Origin: DASCQC01 sp036012865
Lineage (GTDB): Bacteria > Pseudomonadota > Gammaproteobacteria > Comchoanobacterales > Comchoanobacteraceae
DNA: 64,000 nt
Direction of reading: 5' to 3'
NCBI GenBank assembly: GCA_036012865.1
Contig: DASCQC010000026.1
Location: 124,001 to 188,000 of the forward strand
The notes below the pieces were generated by a model. It ran no database searches and was not told the DNA's origin. It saw only the letters and a list, made by a program, of their open reading frames with translations. Numbering within the stretch: the first letter of the stretch is position 1; each line of letters starts with the position of its first letter. This document shows positions 34,636-44,699 of the stretch, piece by piece. The translations under genes and the position numbers were made by a program.

Positions 34636-36177
34636 ATGCTTACACAAAAAAACCTTGTTCTCGCAAACACCGCTAAATTACCTGTATTAGGTTATTGGCT
34701 CAACTTTTCTTTGTCTCTACTTTTTTTATACCTATTTCAACATGAACTGATCTCTAAAATCTCTTACATACCAGACTCCCTCAGAATCATAGAAAACCTT
34801 GATTATATACATGAATTAACAATCCTGGCACCGCTCTTATTTGCCTGCTATAATTTTTACCATATGTACTTGCCCATCACTTTTGAGCAAGCTGTTCAAA
34901 CTCATCAGGCACACGCATTACAGAACATTATTCGGTCTAATCCATGCATTAGAATTGATCCTGATTTATTCAAAAATCTGACCCAAACTCCAGAAACATT
35001 AAAAATCATACTGATGAATATAAAGAATGCTGAAGGTTATATTCAATTACCCTATAATTCGAATAAAGAGATACTTGGTCTTCTAGGCGAGGTTTTATTC
35101 AAGACCTATCAACCCAATATCGAGTATTATATTCCTACCACTCTCGTTAAAAAACTCATCGTGGATAACAATTCAACAGAATACCTTCTTTTACATATTC
35201 ACAATAAATTTCCACCATTGAATATTCGAAGCCCTGATAAAATTGGGATATATCGCTTTTCATTACTCGACAGTACTCCAAATTACCCTACTTGGATTAT
35301 TTCTAAGCTATACGCTGACTATCGAAATAATCGAGATAACGATAGTCTTCAATTATTTCTCAAAGCAGCCTGTGATGTTGATAATGGATACACCTTAGGT
35401 AACGACACTAGATGGAATTACTGGATACAACCTTGCTACTATGCAGTATTTTTCTCACACGCATTCAAAGATAAATATAAAGATGAAATGATAAATAATT
35501 CATTCACACCTGAACCCTATCTGTCACCATACAGCAAATTAAAAAATGATTTTCCAGAATATTTCATTGCTTATCTTAATTCATGCATCATTCTTGACCC
35601 CATTACACCCATCCTACAAATTCTTATCGATAACCTTGATAATAATAGATTTGAACAAGCCTTGCTCTACTTGCATCAGATCACAAGATTTAATTCAAAC
35701 CCCACACACCCAGATAATGCCTCTTGTAAAAAGTATTTTCATGCCTTTTATGGGGAAAGTAATCAAGAGAAAGTCTCTTTGCCCCTCTTGAAGTTAAGAC
35801 ATTTTATCTTCAAGGCACTGTGGTGGGTAATCCCTGAACGAGATATTATTAATGCACTTCACTTATCCGCCCACCCATCACTCCATACACTAAAACTCAT
35901 GCTCAAAACTAAAATACATAAATTATCAACTACTCTACAAAAGAGCAATAGATGTATACTAGAAAAGATCATGATGAGTTTGTATTATATTTGCACTGGT
36001 CGAAGAATAGCCAACATCCAACAATATTACTTAACTCAACTGTCCTTAAATAGTTCGGCTAAAAACCCTATGTTACATTCAATGGATCTAGCTAGGCTAT
36101 GTCTGCAACAAAAAGACCCTAACCCCTCTGATAAATCAGTTATTCAATCATTATTGAATAAAGGCCCTACGCTTTAA
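34636..36177 (+). CDS. Unknown protein with N-terminal membrane segments
   Basis: The 513-residue product begins with two hydrophobic segments (about 15-35 and 55-75) and continues as a soluble, mostly helical domain. I do not recognise the family. A TTGATT/TTAAAT pair with 17-base spacing lies upstream, a possible promoter. It ends four bases from the end of ddl, tail-to-tail, in the place where ftsQ would be expected in a complete dcw cluster. Confidence 0.66.
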   Translation: MLTQKNLVLANTAKLPVLGYWLNFSLSLLFLYLFQHELISKISYIPDSLRIIENLDYIHELTILAPLLFACYNFYHMYLPITFEQAVQTHQAHALQNIIRSNPCIRIDPDLFKNLTQTPETLKIILMNIKNAEGYIQLPYNSNKEILGLLGEVLFKTYQPNIEYYIPTTLVKKLIVDNNSTEYLLLHIHNKFPPLNIRSPDKIGIYRFSLLDSTPNYPTWIISKLYADYRNNRDNDSLQLFLKAACDVDNGYTLGNDTRWNYWIQPCYYAVFFSHAFKDKYKDEMINNSFTPEPYLSPYSKLKNDFPEYFIAYLNSCIILDPITPILQILIDNLDNNRFEQALLYLHQITRFNSNPTHPDNASCKKYFHAFYGESNQEKVSLPLLKLRHFIFKALWWVIPERDIINALHLSAHPSLHTLKLMLKTKIHKLSTTLQKSNRCILEKIMMSLYYICTGRRIANIQQYYLTQLSLNSSAKNPMLHSMDLARLCLQQKDPNPSDKSVIQSLLNKGPTL

Positions 36178-36181
36178 CTGA

Positions 36182-37117
36182 TTAACTATCCAGGGAATGG
36201 ACTAAATCGCTTCCTAGTGATAAATGTAATTTTGCCGATTTTAAGATATCTAAAACCAAATTATTGAATGAACCACCTTCATACTCATAGGCTTTAGGCA
36301 CCAAGCTATGTGATGTCATACCGGGAACCGTGTTTATCTCTAATATATACGGCATATCATCATGATAAATAAGATCTACTCTCCCCCACCCATGACAACC
36401 AATCACTCGAAATGATTGTAACGCTATCTTTTTTATATTGTCTAAATCTGCATCAGAAAGACCTGTATCAAACAGATATTCTGTATCATTACGCTGATAT
36501 TTTGCTTGAAAATCATAAAATCCCTGTTGAGGTTTAACCCATATAGGGGCCATCGCACGGTCATTGATAATGCCTACGGTTAACTCTTGCCCATTAGCTA
36601 GTGGTTCAATGAGATATACCTCACCCTTCTTATTCAGTAATTCATTTCTGACTTTAGACCACTGATGGTTATTCATAACCATGATAATACCAATACTGGA
36701 ACCCTCTGAACTTGGTTTAATGCACCAGGGAAAATCAAAAGATGGTTGAGGGTCGTTATGCCCTATGATCCATTCAACGAAGGGTAAAGTCGGTAAGCCA
36801 TCAGCAGCAAAAATCCTTTTAGACTGCACCTTATTCATGGCTATAGCAGATGCGTTAAAATCACTGCCCGTATAGGGCAGTTCAATGGATTCACATATTG
36901 ACTGGAAAATTCCATCTTCACCATAGTTACCATGCAAAACATTAAAGCAAACATCTGCATTGATGCGCTCTAACTCTTGAGTAATGTTTTTGTGACGCAC
37001 ATCTAAATATTCAACATTCTTATTCATTTCAACAAGTGCATTAAACACACAATTTCCTGAATCAAGAGAAATGTTTCTTTCGTTTGAAACCCCTCCACAG
37101 GCAACAATAATTTTCAT
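36182..37117 (-). CDS. ddl: D-alanine-D-alanine ligase
   Basis: Ddl joins two D-alanines for the UDP-MurNAc pentapeptide. The 311-residue product has the N-terminal CGGVSNERNISLDSG block, the ATP-grasp core with KPSSEGSSIGI, and the C-terminal EINTVPGMTSHSLVP with metal-binding residues. It overlaps murB by four bases and closes the dcw operon here. Confidence 0.95.
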   Translation of the reverse strand: MKIIVACGGVSNERNISLDSGNCVFNALVEMNKNVEYLDVRHKNITQELERINADVCFNVLHGNYGEDGIFQSICESIELPYTGSDFNASAIAMNKVQSKRIFAADGLPTLPFVEWIIGHNDPQPSFDFPWCIKPSSEGSSIGIIMVMNNHQWSKVRNELLNKKGEVYLIEPLANGQELTVGIINDRAMAPIWVKPQQGFYDFQAKYQRNDTEYLFDTGLSDADLDNIKKIALQSFRVIGCHGWGRVDLIYHDDMPYILEINTVPGMTSHSLVPKAYEYEGGSFNNLVLDILKSAKLHLSLGSDLVHSLDS

Positions 37118-37977
37118 AAAGTATCCTCACTTAACAAATGAAATTCGGGCTCTAAGACAACTGAAAACTCTGAATAAACACGTTCTTTGATTGTTTCCAC
37201 AAGCTCCAATATATCCGAACAAAGAGCATGATTATTATTAATAATAAAATTTGCATGTAACTGACTTATTTGAGCTCCCCCAATTGACAATCCTTTTAAA
37301 CCGCAAGACTCTATCAATTGAGCAGCATGCATTCCATCAGGGTTTTTAAAAACTGAACCACAACTAAACTTACCAATAGGCTGTGTTAATTGCCTTTGTT
37401 GTAGCAAGGTTTTAATTTTTGACTTTCCTGATGAGGGGGAACCCTTTTTTGACTGAAACCACGCACCCCAAAAGCACCCTTCATCTGGTTTTACAACATG
37501 GCGATAACCCACATTAAACTGTTCTGGTGTTAATATATCAACAGAGCCATCTGGCCACAGCCACTCAACTGCTGTTACAAATTCCCATGTTTCGCCCTGG
37601 AAGGCTCCTGCATTCATGGATAGCGCTCCACCAACAGTACCTGGAACACCTGCAAAAAAAGCTAAATCTTCAAAACCATTAGCAATTGCTGATCGAGATA
37701 GCTTGGCACAACTAACACCCGCCTGGGCATACATTCCCTCTTGGGTAACGGTTAACTTATTCAGGGCTTTTTTCGTTTTAATAACGACAGCAGGAAGGCA
37801 ACCATCCTCAAATAAAACATTACTTCCAAGTCCCAACCACACGACAGGATAACTACCTATATAATGTAAGCTCTTTTTAAAATCCTCAGAGTTAGTGGGT
37901 TCAAGAAGAACCTCTACCGTTCCCCCCACATGCCATGAATTATATTTCGTTATTGATGCATTATATTGTGGTTTCAT
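37114..37977 (-). CDS. murB: UDP-N-acetylenolpyruvoylglucosamine reductase
   Basis: MurB reduces the enolpyruvyl group to give UDP-MurNAc with FAD and NADPH. The 287-residue product has NSWHVGGTVEVLLEP and GLGSNVLFEDG for FAD, FFAGVPGTVGGALSMNAGAF, and CGSVFKNP with the catalytic Ser. Start 37977 is preferred because AAGG precedes it and the protein then matches the family; the longer frame adds 19 residues from within murC. It overlaps murC by 17 bases. MurB between murC and ddl is seen in Legionella-type clusters. Confidence 0.95.
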   Translation of the reverse strand: MKPQYNASITKYNSWHVGGTVEVLLEPTNSEDFKKSLHYIGSYPVVWLGLGSNVLFEDGCLPAVVIKTKKALNKLTVTQEGMYAQAGVSCAKLSRSAIANGFEDLAFFAGVPGTVGGALSMNAGAFQGETWEFVTAVEWLWPDGSVDILTPEQFNVGYRHVVKPDEGCFWGAWFQSKKGSPSSGKSKIKTLLQQRQLTQPIGKFSCGSVFKNPDGMHAAQLIESCGLKGLSIGGAQISQLHANFIINNNHALCSDILELVETIKERVYSEFSVVLEPEFHLLSEDTL

Positions 37978-39358
37978 TGACCTTTTCCAAACGCGTACAA
38001 ATGGTATGGCATAATTGAGTAATATTACCCGCACCTAAAAAAAGTACAATATCACCATCCTCAAACATCGTTTCAAACTTATCAATCAACACGTCCTCTG
38101 AGATAGCTTGTGCCGATATAGCATGTGATAAGGTCTCATTATCTATCCCATCTAACGGGCGTTCTCCTGCTGGGTATATTGGCAGGATGATACATTCATC
38201 AGCCATTCTCAAACTTTCAATAAAGTCATTCCACAAGGCTTTGACTCGGGAGTATCTATGTGGCTGAAAGACAAGTTTGATTCGACATTTAGGCCAAATG
38301 GAACGTGCGGCCTCAATCGTAACTCTAACCTCTGTCGGATGATGTGCATAATCATCAACAATACTAATCGAAGCACCATTAATGAAAGCATAATCTCCTT
38401 TACGATCAAAACGCCTTTTGACTCCTTGAAAATGTGATAAAGATTGTATTGCATCCTCTGTATCTATTCCACAATGATTGGCTACCGCTAAACTAGCTGC
38501 CGCATTCAATGCATTATGAACACCTGGAACCTTTAATTTTACAGGGAATGTTTTGTTATGATGAGTTATTTTAAAGATAGACCCTCCTTCATGCGGCTCA
38601 AAATTGGTAATTTTATAATCTGCAGCTAAGGATAGCCCGTAGGTAACGTAGGGTCGAGTGATGGTAAATCTACTTTCCTGTAATAAAGGGTCATCAGCAC
38701 ATAGAGCCACGAGGCCATAAAAGGGTATCTGGTTAACAAATTGAGAGAAGGCTTTAATTAACTCACTAAGTTTATTTGAATATGTTTCCAGGTGATCAGA
38801 ATCAATGTTGGTAATCACAGCAATCATCGGTTTCAAATACAAAAATGAAGCATCACTTTCATCTGCTTCAGCAATCATAAAAGGGCCCTTGCCTAAACTC
38901 GCACCTGTCATTGAATGAATATGGCCGCCAATCACATAGGTAGGTTCTTTGTTATTGTGTGCAAAAACATGAGCTATCATACTGGTTGTTGTTGTTTTAC
39001 CATGAGTTCCTGAAACAGCTATACCATAATAAAACCTCATTAATTCAGCTAACATTTGAGCTCTAGGAATAACCGGTATCTTGGCAGCTTTAGCAGCTAA
39101 AACTTCTGGGTTGTCTTTTGAAATAGCCCCTGAAACGACAACAATATCGACATTATTAACATTTGATATGTCATGTGAATGAAACAATAATGCCCCCAAT
39201 GAAACCAGCTCATCAATCACTGTATGATGGCCATTCAAGTCAGATCCTGAAACATCAAAATTCATGGCACATAAAACTTTAGCTATGCCTCGCATACCTA
39301 CCCCACAAATACCTATTAAATGTATTTTCTTTACATGGCTGTGCTCTAACTTTTGCAT
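37961..39358 (-). CDS. murC: UDP-N-acetylmuramate-L-alanine ligase
   Basis: MurC adds the first amino acid, L-alanine, to UDP-MurNAc. The 465-residue product has the Rossmann-like start IHLIGICGVGMRGIAKVL, the ATP loop GTHGKTTT at 117-124, and the Mur ligase blocks ADESDASF and DDYAHHPTEV. It is 54 bases downstream of the unknown gene that separates it from murG. Confidence 0.97.
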   Translation of the reverse strand: MQKLEHSHVKKIHLIGICGVGMRGIAKVLCAMNFDVSGSDLNGHHTVIDELVSLGALLFHSHDISNVNNVDIVVVSGAISKDNPEVLAAKAAKIPVIPRAQMLAELMRFYYGIAVSGTHGKTTTTSMIAHVFAHNNKEPTYVIGGHIHSMTGASLGKGPFMIAEADESDASFLYLKPMIAVITNIDSDHLETYSNKLSELIKAFSQFVNQIPFYGLVALCADDPLLQESRFTITRPYVTYGLSLAADYKITNFEPHEGGSIFKITHHNKTFPVKLKVPGVHNALNAAASLAVANHCGIDTEDAIQSLSHFQGVKRRFDRKGDYAFINGASISIVDDYAHHPTEVRVTIEAARSIWPKCRIKLVFQPHRYSRVKALWNDFIESLRMADECIILPIYPAGERPLDGIDNETLSHAISAQAISEDVLIDKFETMFEDGDIVLFLGAGNITQLCHTICTRLEKVNETTI

Positions 39359-39412
39359 AATAAAACCTTTTAATTTAAACGTTTTTTAAAACATAATAAT
39401 AAGATACAAACT

Positions 39413-40168
39413 TCATTTATGAAATGTGAATAGTGAAGGTGAATGAGTGTCTAAATGATAGTTCAACGTGACTGAAGCAGCTTCAAACGCTTGGGTTAAC
39501 ATTTCGAGTGAAGGTTGATCCAAGTAGGCTAGATTGCCGACACTTATGTTCATGCCCCTGCCTCTAAAATTTTCACGATTAAAAAAGTCTTTCATTTGTG
39601 TTAGATCCTCAATAAGAAATACTCTATTTACAAATTCTACGTGTTTAATTTTTGTATCTAATAACAACAGCCCAAACTGTTCAAACTTATTACTTTCTGT
39701 AGTAATTCTGATGTATTCCAAATTAGGGAATTTACTTAAAAGAGTTTTCAAGTCTTGGTAGTCCTTCTTCACTTGAACAGCGGGTGCCAACAAGAGTTTT
39801 ACCCTATCGCTTTGATTAAAGTGATCAAGGTCTAACTTGTCAATTGACTCTGCTTGTAAATTTAACATAGGCATATTCTTTGAAACCTCATACCATTTCA
39901 AGATCAAAGACTCATGCAATATAGATTCATCTATCTCAATACAGGCATCCTTTAATTTTACTAAAGAACTTTCTTCATTCTCAAGTTGATGCGTATTCAG
40001 CTCATTAACTAACCGAATTAGTCGATGGTTTTCTTCAGGCTCATCCAACATATTCATACCTGGATAAATCCTTAATACACAGTGATAATCTAAACTATAT
40101 TTAATGAGTTGTTGAATAATATCGTAAGCTGAATGTCCAAGTGAAATGTATTTTGATTGTGATTTCAT
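39413..40168 (-). CDS. Unknown 251-residue protein inserted in the dcw cluster
   Basis: I do not recognise this protein. It has no signal peptide or membrane segment. Its sequence has short Leu/Ile-rich strands (PNLEYIRITTESNKFEQFGL, TKIKHVEFVNRVFLIEDL) that resemble degenerate leucine-rich repeats. It sits in the same orientation between murG (eight bases upstream) and murC (54 bases downstream), where other gammaproteobacteria have no gene. It is probably cotranscribed with the cluster, which allows a role in wall synthesis or simply an insertion. Confidence 0.7.
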   Translation of the reverse strand: MKSQSKYISLGHSAYDIIQQLIKYSLDYHCVLRIYPGMNMLDEPEENHRLIRLVNELNTHQLENEESSLVKLKDACIEIDESILHESLILKWYEVSKNMPMLNLQAESIDKLDLDHFNQSDRVKLLLAPAVQVKKDYQDLKTLLSKFPNLEYIRITTESNKFEQFGLLLLDTKIKHVEFVNRVFLIEDLTQMKDFFNRENFRGRGMNISVGNLAYLDQPSLEMLTQAFEAASVTLNYHLDTHSPSLFTFHK

Positions 40169-40176
40169 TTTATTTC

Positions 40177-41253
40177 CTACCTAGAATATTCATCTTCTTT
40201 TGATAAATACTTTTCACACTCATCTACAACTAATTGAGTTGCATTATAATAACTCAACTCATAAGAGGCCGATGCCATGGATGCATAACAATCAGGGTCG
40301 TTGATTAACTGAGACAAAAAATCTTGAATAATTGACGTAGTAGATAGCTTATCTTCAGGACAGATCCATGCTGCTTTATGATTTACCAACCACTCGGCAT
40401 TACACGTTTGATGATCATCGACTGCTTGAGGGAAAGGAATAAAAACAGCTGGCTTCCCATGCGCTGAAACCTCTGAAACAGTCATGGCTCCAGATCTTGA
40501 TACCACACAATCACACCAATCATAAGCTTCGCTCATCGGCTGAATAAACTCTGAAACATTCACTTTGCATGGTAGTGATTGATAGGCCTTCTTGGTTTCA
40601 TCCAACCTATTATTGCCACACTGATGCCATATTTCAATCGCACCTTCCGCCAACTTAGAGAAGCACCCTGGCAGGATAGTATTTAAAGCCCGAGACCCTT
40701 GTGATCCCCCAATAACCAGAACCCTCAACGGAGTATGAGATTGAGTTCGACATTCTTTGGGGTAAGACATCAGCGGATTACCGGTAACTTTAACATCTTT
40801 ATTCTTAAGGTTATGATTATCAAACCCACATAATACTTCACTAGCACATTTGGATAATATTCTGTTAGTCATGCCTGAACATGTGTTTTGTTCATGCACA
40901 ATTAAAGGGGTACGCATCATAATTGCAGCCATACCAACAGGAGCTGCAACATAACCTCCCATAGCTAAAACGCATTCAGATTTATGGTGACTTAACCAAT
41001 GATAAGCTTGCCACTGAGCCTTGGTCAAAGTATAGGGCAACGTTAACCATCGCTTAATACCCTGGTATCGAAAGGGTCTCATATCCAGCGTATACAGTGG
41101 GATATTTTCCGTAGGGATTAGCCTGTTTTCAATACCCCTTTGAGAACCTAACCACAGAACTGAATGCCCCTTTTCAATGAGTGCTTTAGCAACAGAAAGC
41201 GCTGGAAACACATGTCCACCAGTCCCCCCTGCAGCTATACATATTCTACCCAC
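40177..41253 (-). CDS. murG: Lipid II synthase MurG
   Basis: MurG transfers GlcNAc to lipid I on the inner face of the membrane. The 358-residue GT-B protein has AAGGTGGHVFPALSVA at the start, HEQNTCSGMTNR, GGSQGSRALN, and the donor-binding region SRSGAMTVSEVSAHGKPAVFIP. The start codon follows the ftsW stop directly. Confidence 0.97.
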   Translation of the reverse strand: MGRICIAAGGTGGHVFPALSVAKALIEKGHSVLWLGSQRGIENRLIPTENIPLYTLDMRPFRYQGIKRWLTLPYTLTKAQWQAYHWLSHHKSECVLAMGGYVAAPVGMAAIMMRTPLIVHEQNTCSGMTNRILSKCASEVLCGFDNHNLKNKDVKVTGNPLMSYPKECRTQSHTPLRVLVIGGSQGSRALNTILPGCFSKLAEGAIEIWHQCGNNRLDETKKAYQSLPCKVNVSEFIQPMSEAYDWCDCVVSRSGAMTVSEVSAHGKPAVFIPFPQAVDDHQTCNAEWLVNHKAAWICPEDKLSTTSIIQDFLSQLINDPDCYASMASASYELSYYNATQLVVDECEKYLSKEDEYSR

Positions 41254-42357
41254 TTATATCTCCTTAGACTCTATATCACATCGATATAAAATGCCTACCG
41301 CAAACAAAGATACCAGTATACTCGAACCTCCGTAACTGATAAAGGGTAAAGTTATTCCTTTTGTTGGCAACATCCCCATATTGACCCCCAAGTTGATTAA
41401 TGCTTGTAATATCAATGTAAAAGTTATACCAAAAGATAAATAATAGGAAAACCATTGACTTTTCTTAACCATGCTATAAGCCGTACTAAACCCACAATAG
41501 GCGAACCACGCAAACAACCCAACAACCAGCATACCGATAGCCAAGCCCCCCTCTTCTACCATAACTGCGAACAAAAAGTCAGTATGAGCTTCGGGAAGAT
41601 AAAACATTTTTTGTAGACTATTACCTAACCCAACACCGAAGCTTCCTCCTTTTCCAAAAGCAATCAATGCTTGAGTTAATTGATAACCCTCTGAAAACGG
41701 ATGAGCCCACGGGTCTAAAAAGGAAGTTAATCTTTTTACTCTATAAGGTGATGTTGCGGCCAATACAGCCATGCTACTACTTGCCATCACAATAAATAAT
41801 AAAAAGTGTCTAATTCTTGCTCCAGCTAAAAACAATATAACAGAAGATGATAGTACTATCACGACCATAGCACCAAAATCAGGCTGCATCAGACAGATCA
41901 TTGCAACTAACACCAACAATAAAATAGGTTTAAAAAAACCAAACAACTTATCCCTGACTTCATCATTCTTTCTACAACAAAACCCTGCCATATAAAGAAC
42001 CATACCAATTTTGGCTAATTCAGAAATTTGAAAATTAATAAAGCCCAGGTTAATCCATCGAGTACTTCCATTAATGTGCCTACCAATACCAGGAACTAAC
42101 AGCATCGCGTGTAAAAATATTACAACGATTAAAATTAACTGATGATAACGATACCAAAAAGAAAGCGGTATTTTAGAGGTAACAAACATTAAGAAAAAAC
42201 CCAATACAATGGCAACAAACTGCTTTCCAATAAACAAAAACGGCGTATTAAATTGTTGTTGAGATATAATCAATGAGATAGACGCAAGAAAAATTAATCC
42301 CACGGTTGTCAGGGCAACAACAGGAAATAATATATTATTTAATGTTGAAACTTTCAC
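41254..42357 (-). CDS. ftsW: Septal peptidoglycan glycosyltransferase FtsW
   Basis: FtsW is the SEDS polymerase that works with FtsI at the septum. The 367-residue product has about ten hydrophobic segments and SEDS motifs such as GSTRWINLGFINFQISELAKIG, PDFGAMVVI and THPFSEGYQ-like WAHPFSEGYQLTQA. The C-terminal region GITLPFISYGGSSILVS is conserved. It abuts murD without a gap. Confidence 0.95.
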   Translation of the reverse strand: MKVSTLNNILFPVVALTTVGLIFLASISLIISQQQFNTPFLFIGKQFVAIVLGFFLMFVTSKIPLSFWYRYHQLILIVVIFLHAMLLVPGIGRHINGSTRWINLGFINFQISELAKIGMVLYMAGFCCRKNDEVRDKLFGFFKPILLLVLVAMICLMQPDFGAMVVIVLSSSVILFLAGARIRHFLLFIVMASSSMAVLAATSPYRVKRLTSFLDPWAHPFSEGYQLTQALIAFGKGGSFGVGLGNSLQKMFYLPEAHTDFLFAVMVEEGGLAIGMLVVGLFAWFAYCGFSTAYSMVKKSQWFSYYLSFGITFTLILQALINLGVNMGMLPTKGITLPFISYGGSSILVSLFAVGILYRCDIESKEI

Positions 42358-43629
42358 TTAAATCACTTCCTCTACATATTGATTAAAAGCCGCACCTCTA
42401 GACTCAAATGAACTATAGGCATCAAAACTTGCGCAACCTGGGGCCAATACAATGACCGCTTCTTGAGGAGCTATTGCATCTGCTTGTTTCATAGCATCTA
42501 GCATACTGGCAGATGCATACACCCTCGCATCACCCTCATATAACTTTCGCATTTTTCGTCCATCTTTACCATAGAATATTATTGATAAATCCCCTTTAAT
42601 TCTATTTAATTGTCCCAAAGACTTTTCTTTAAAGACTCCGCCCAAAAGCAAAAAAACAGGCTGATTGTTATTCATATATCGCTGCAAACAGGCAGCAGAA
42701 GAGGCTATGTTGGTAGCTTTGGAATTGTTGACCCAAACCCGAGACTTCGGGTCAAGAGTCTCTTCTCCTCTATAATTTAATTGTTGTAATTTTGTTTGAT
42801 TAGCTGATATTAAATCCAAACCTAATACTGATAACACTATCGCTACTGCAAAAAAATTAAGCCTATCTACCCCATGATAAAAGGGAGGAATAACATGTCG
42901 ATCATGTCGGTTACTTGTGATGACTCCTTGAGCATCTAAGCAATATTCTGATTCAGAAGACTGGGATGATACCCCGATAATTTCACCATTCGAAGCCTCT
43001 AGTCGATAACCTTTTTTGGCTGATAAAAAAACTTTCTGTTTGGCTTGCTTATAAGCATCAAACCCACCATGCCACTCTAAGTGATCTGGCTCTACATTAA
43101 GCAACATAGATACTTCAGCATCTATCGCTTTAGACCAGTACAACTGATAACTTGATAACTCGACAATATAGTATTGACAATCAACATCGAGGCAGTCCAG
43201 TAGGGGTAAACCAAAATTCCCACAAGCAATTGCTGATATACCTTGTGCGTTCATCGCTTGTTGCAACCAATATACCACTGTAGATTTTCCATTCGTTCCT
43301 GTAATCAATATCAAAGGCTTACTATTGTCATCTACAAACAAATCAACATCAGTGTAAATAACATGGTTTCTTCTTTGAACTAATTGCACCCAAGGGTGAC
43401 TAGGGCTGAACGAAGAGCTTATCCATACTTCGTGATAATTCTGTGTATCAAACGTATTTGTCATGATCTGAACAAAGTACTTAATCTCAGATAAATCAAG
43501 ACTCAGTCTAGGCAAATCTCTGGAATCAACGATGGTTGGTAAATAACCTTTCCTCAGAGCAAATTGTAATAAACTTTTTCCAGTCTTACCCGCGCCCAAT
43601 ATCAAAATTGCTTTGCGATTAAAACTCAT
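42358..43629 (-). CDS. murD: UDP-MurNAc-L-Ala-D-glutamate ligase
   Basis: MurD adds D-glutamate. The 423-residue product has a dinucleotide-like start (ILILGAGKTGKSLLQFA), the ATP loop ITGTNGKST near 109-117, and LNVEPDHLEWHGGFDAY. The C-terminal domain has LLLGGVFKEK and LAPGCASFDAYSSFESRG. The start overlaps mraY by four bases. Confidence 0.95.
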   Translation of the reverse strand: MSFNRKAILILGAGKTGKSLLQFALRKGYLPTIVDSRDLPRLSLDLSEIKYFVQIMTNTFDTQNYHEVWISSSFSPSHPWVQLVQRRNHVIYTDVDLFVDDNSKPLILITGTNGKSTVVYWLQQAMNAQGISAIACGNFGLPLLDCLDVDCQYYIVELSSYQLYWSKAIDAEVSMLLNVEPDHLEWHGGFDAYKQAKQKVFLSAKKGYRLEASNGEIIGVSSQSSESEYCLDAQGVITSNRHDRHVIPPFYHGVDRLNFFAVAIVLSVLGLDLISANQTKLQQLNYRGEETLDPKSRVWVNNSKATNIASSAACLQRYMNNNQPVFLLLGGVFKEKSLGQLNRIKGDLSIIFYGKDGRKMRKLYEGDARVYASASMLDAMKQADAIAPQEAVIVLAPGCASFDAYSSFESRGAAFNQYVEEVI

Positions 43630-44699
43630 CTTATTTTCAGCGTCAATAGACTAAAAACAACACAAATAAAACACATAATCCAAAACCTAACAATAACTTT
43701 TGGCTCAGGCCAACCTTTAAGTTCAAAATGATGATGCAGTGGCGCCATTCTAAAGATTCGCCTTCCTGTTAACTTATACGACAACACCTGTAAAATAACA
43801 GATAAAGTCTCCATAACAAAACCGGCTCCCATAATAGCAAAAAGAATTTCAGCATGAATAATGACAGCAATGCCCGCCAATAACGCTCCTAAAGATAAAG
43901 AACCAACATCTCCCATAAACACCTCAGCCGGGTAAGAATTAAACCACAAAAAGCCCAAGCTTGTCCCCGCTATTGCACTAGCTACGACCGACAACTCACC
44001 TACACCCTTAACATATGGAATCATAACATAATTTGATAAAACCTCATTCCCCACAACATAGGCTATAATGGCAAGCCCCGAGGCTGTCAATGCAACCGGT
44101 AAAATAGCCAAACCATCCAAACCATCCGTTAGATTAACAGAATTACTACCACTTAAAATCATCCACACCACCCAAGGTAGAGAGACTAAGCCAAAATCCC
44201 AAACAAAAGACTTATTAAATGGAATAATTAATTTTGCACTCCAAGTTGGCTCAACCACCGATAAAAAAACCATAAAAACACTTGCACTAATGACCTGTAA
44301 AAGAAATTTAAATTTAGCAGAAATACCCTTGTTTTTGGTTAATTTATACCAATCATCAACAAAACCTAATAGCGTATATAGCACATATACCAGAAGCACC
44401 GACCACAGCCAAGAGCAAGAAAAATCGGTGAGTAATAGTGAAACAAACACAACCACTCCTGAGATAACAAGGCCCCCCATCGATGGCGTTCCTATTTTTT
44501 TCTGATGAGTCTTAGGGGTGTATTCTCGAACATCGAGATTTAAATGAAGCGACTTCATGAATGATATAAACTTTGGTGTCACAATTAAAGTAAGAACAAA
44601 TGATAAGATCAGAGCCAACATAGACCTAAAACTTAAATAATGAATAAGCTTAAAGCCATGAAACCAACTACTTAAAAAATCCCCCGCATAAATCAGCAT
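43626..44699 (-). CDS. mraY: Phospho-N-acetylmuramoyl-pentapeptide transferase MraY
   Basis: MraY makes lipid I by moving phospho-MurNAc-pentapeptide to undecaprenyl phosphate. The 357-residue, ten-helix protein has GTPSMGGLVI, FVDDWYKLTKNKGISAKFKF with the Asp-Asp pair, NSVNLTDGLDGLAI, FMGDVGSLSLG and the HHHFELKGW motif. It overlaps murF by seven bases. Confidence 0.97.
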   Translation of the reverse strand: MLIYAGDFLSSWFHGFKLIHYLSFRSMLALILSFVLTLIVTPKFISFMKSLHLNLDVREYTPKTHQKKIGTPSMGGLVISGVVVFVSLLLTDFSCSWLWSVLLVYVLYTLLGFVDDWYKLTKNKGISAKFKFLLQVISASVFMVFLSVVEPTWSAKLIIPFNKSFVWDFGLVSLPWVVWMILSGSNSVNLTDGLDGLAILPVALTASGLAIIAYVVGNEVLSNYVMIPYVKGVGELSVVASAIAGTSLGFLWFNSYPAEVFMGDVGSLSLGALLAGIAVIIHAEILFAIMGAGFVMETLSVILQVLSYKLTGRRIFRMAPLHHHFELKGWPEPKVIVRFWIMCFICVVFSLLTLKIR

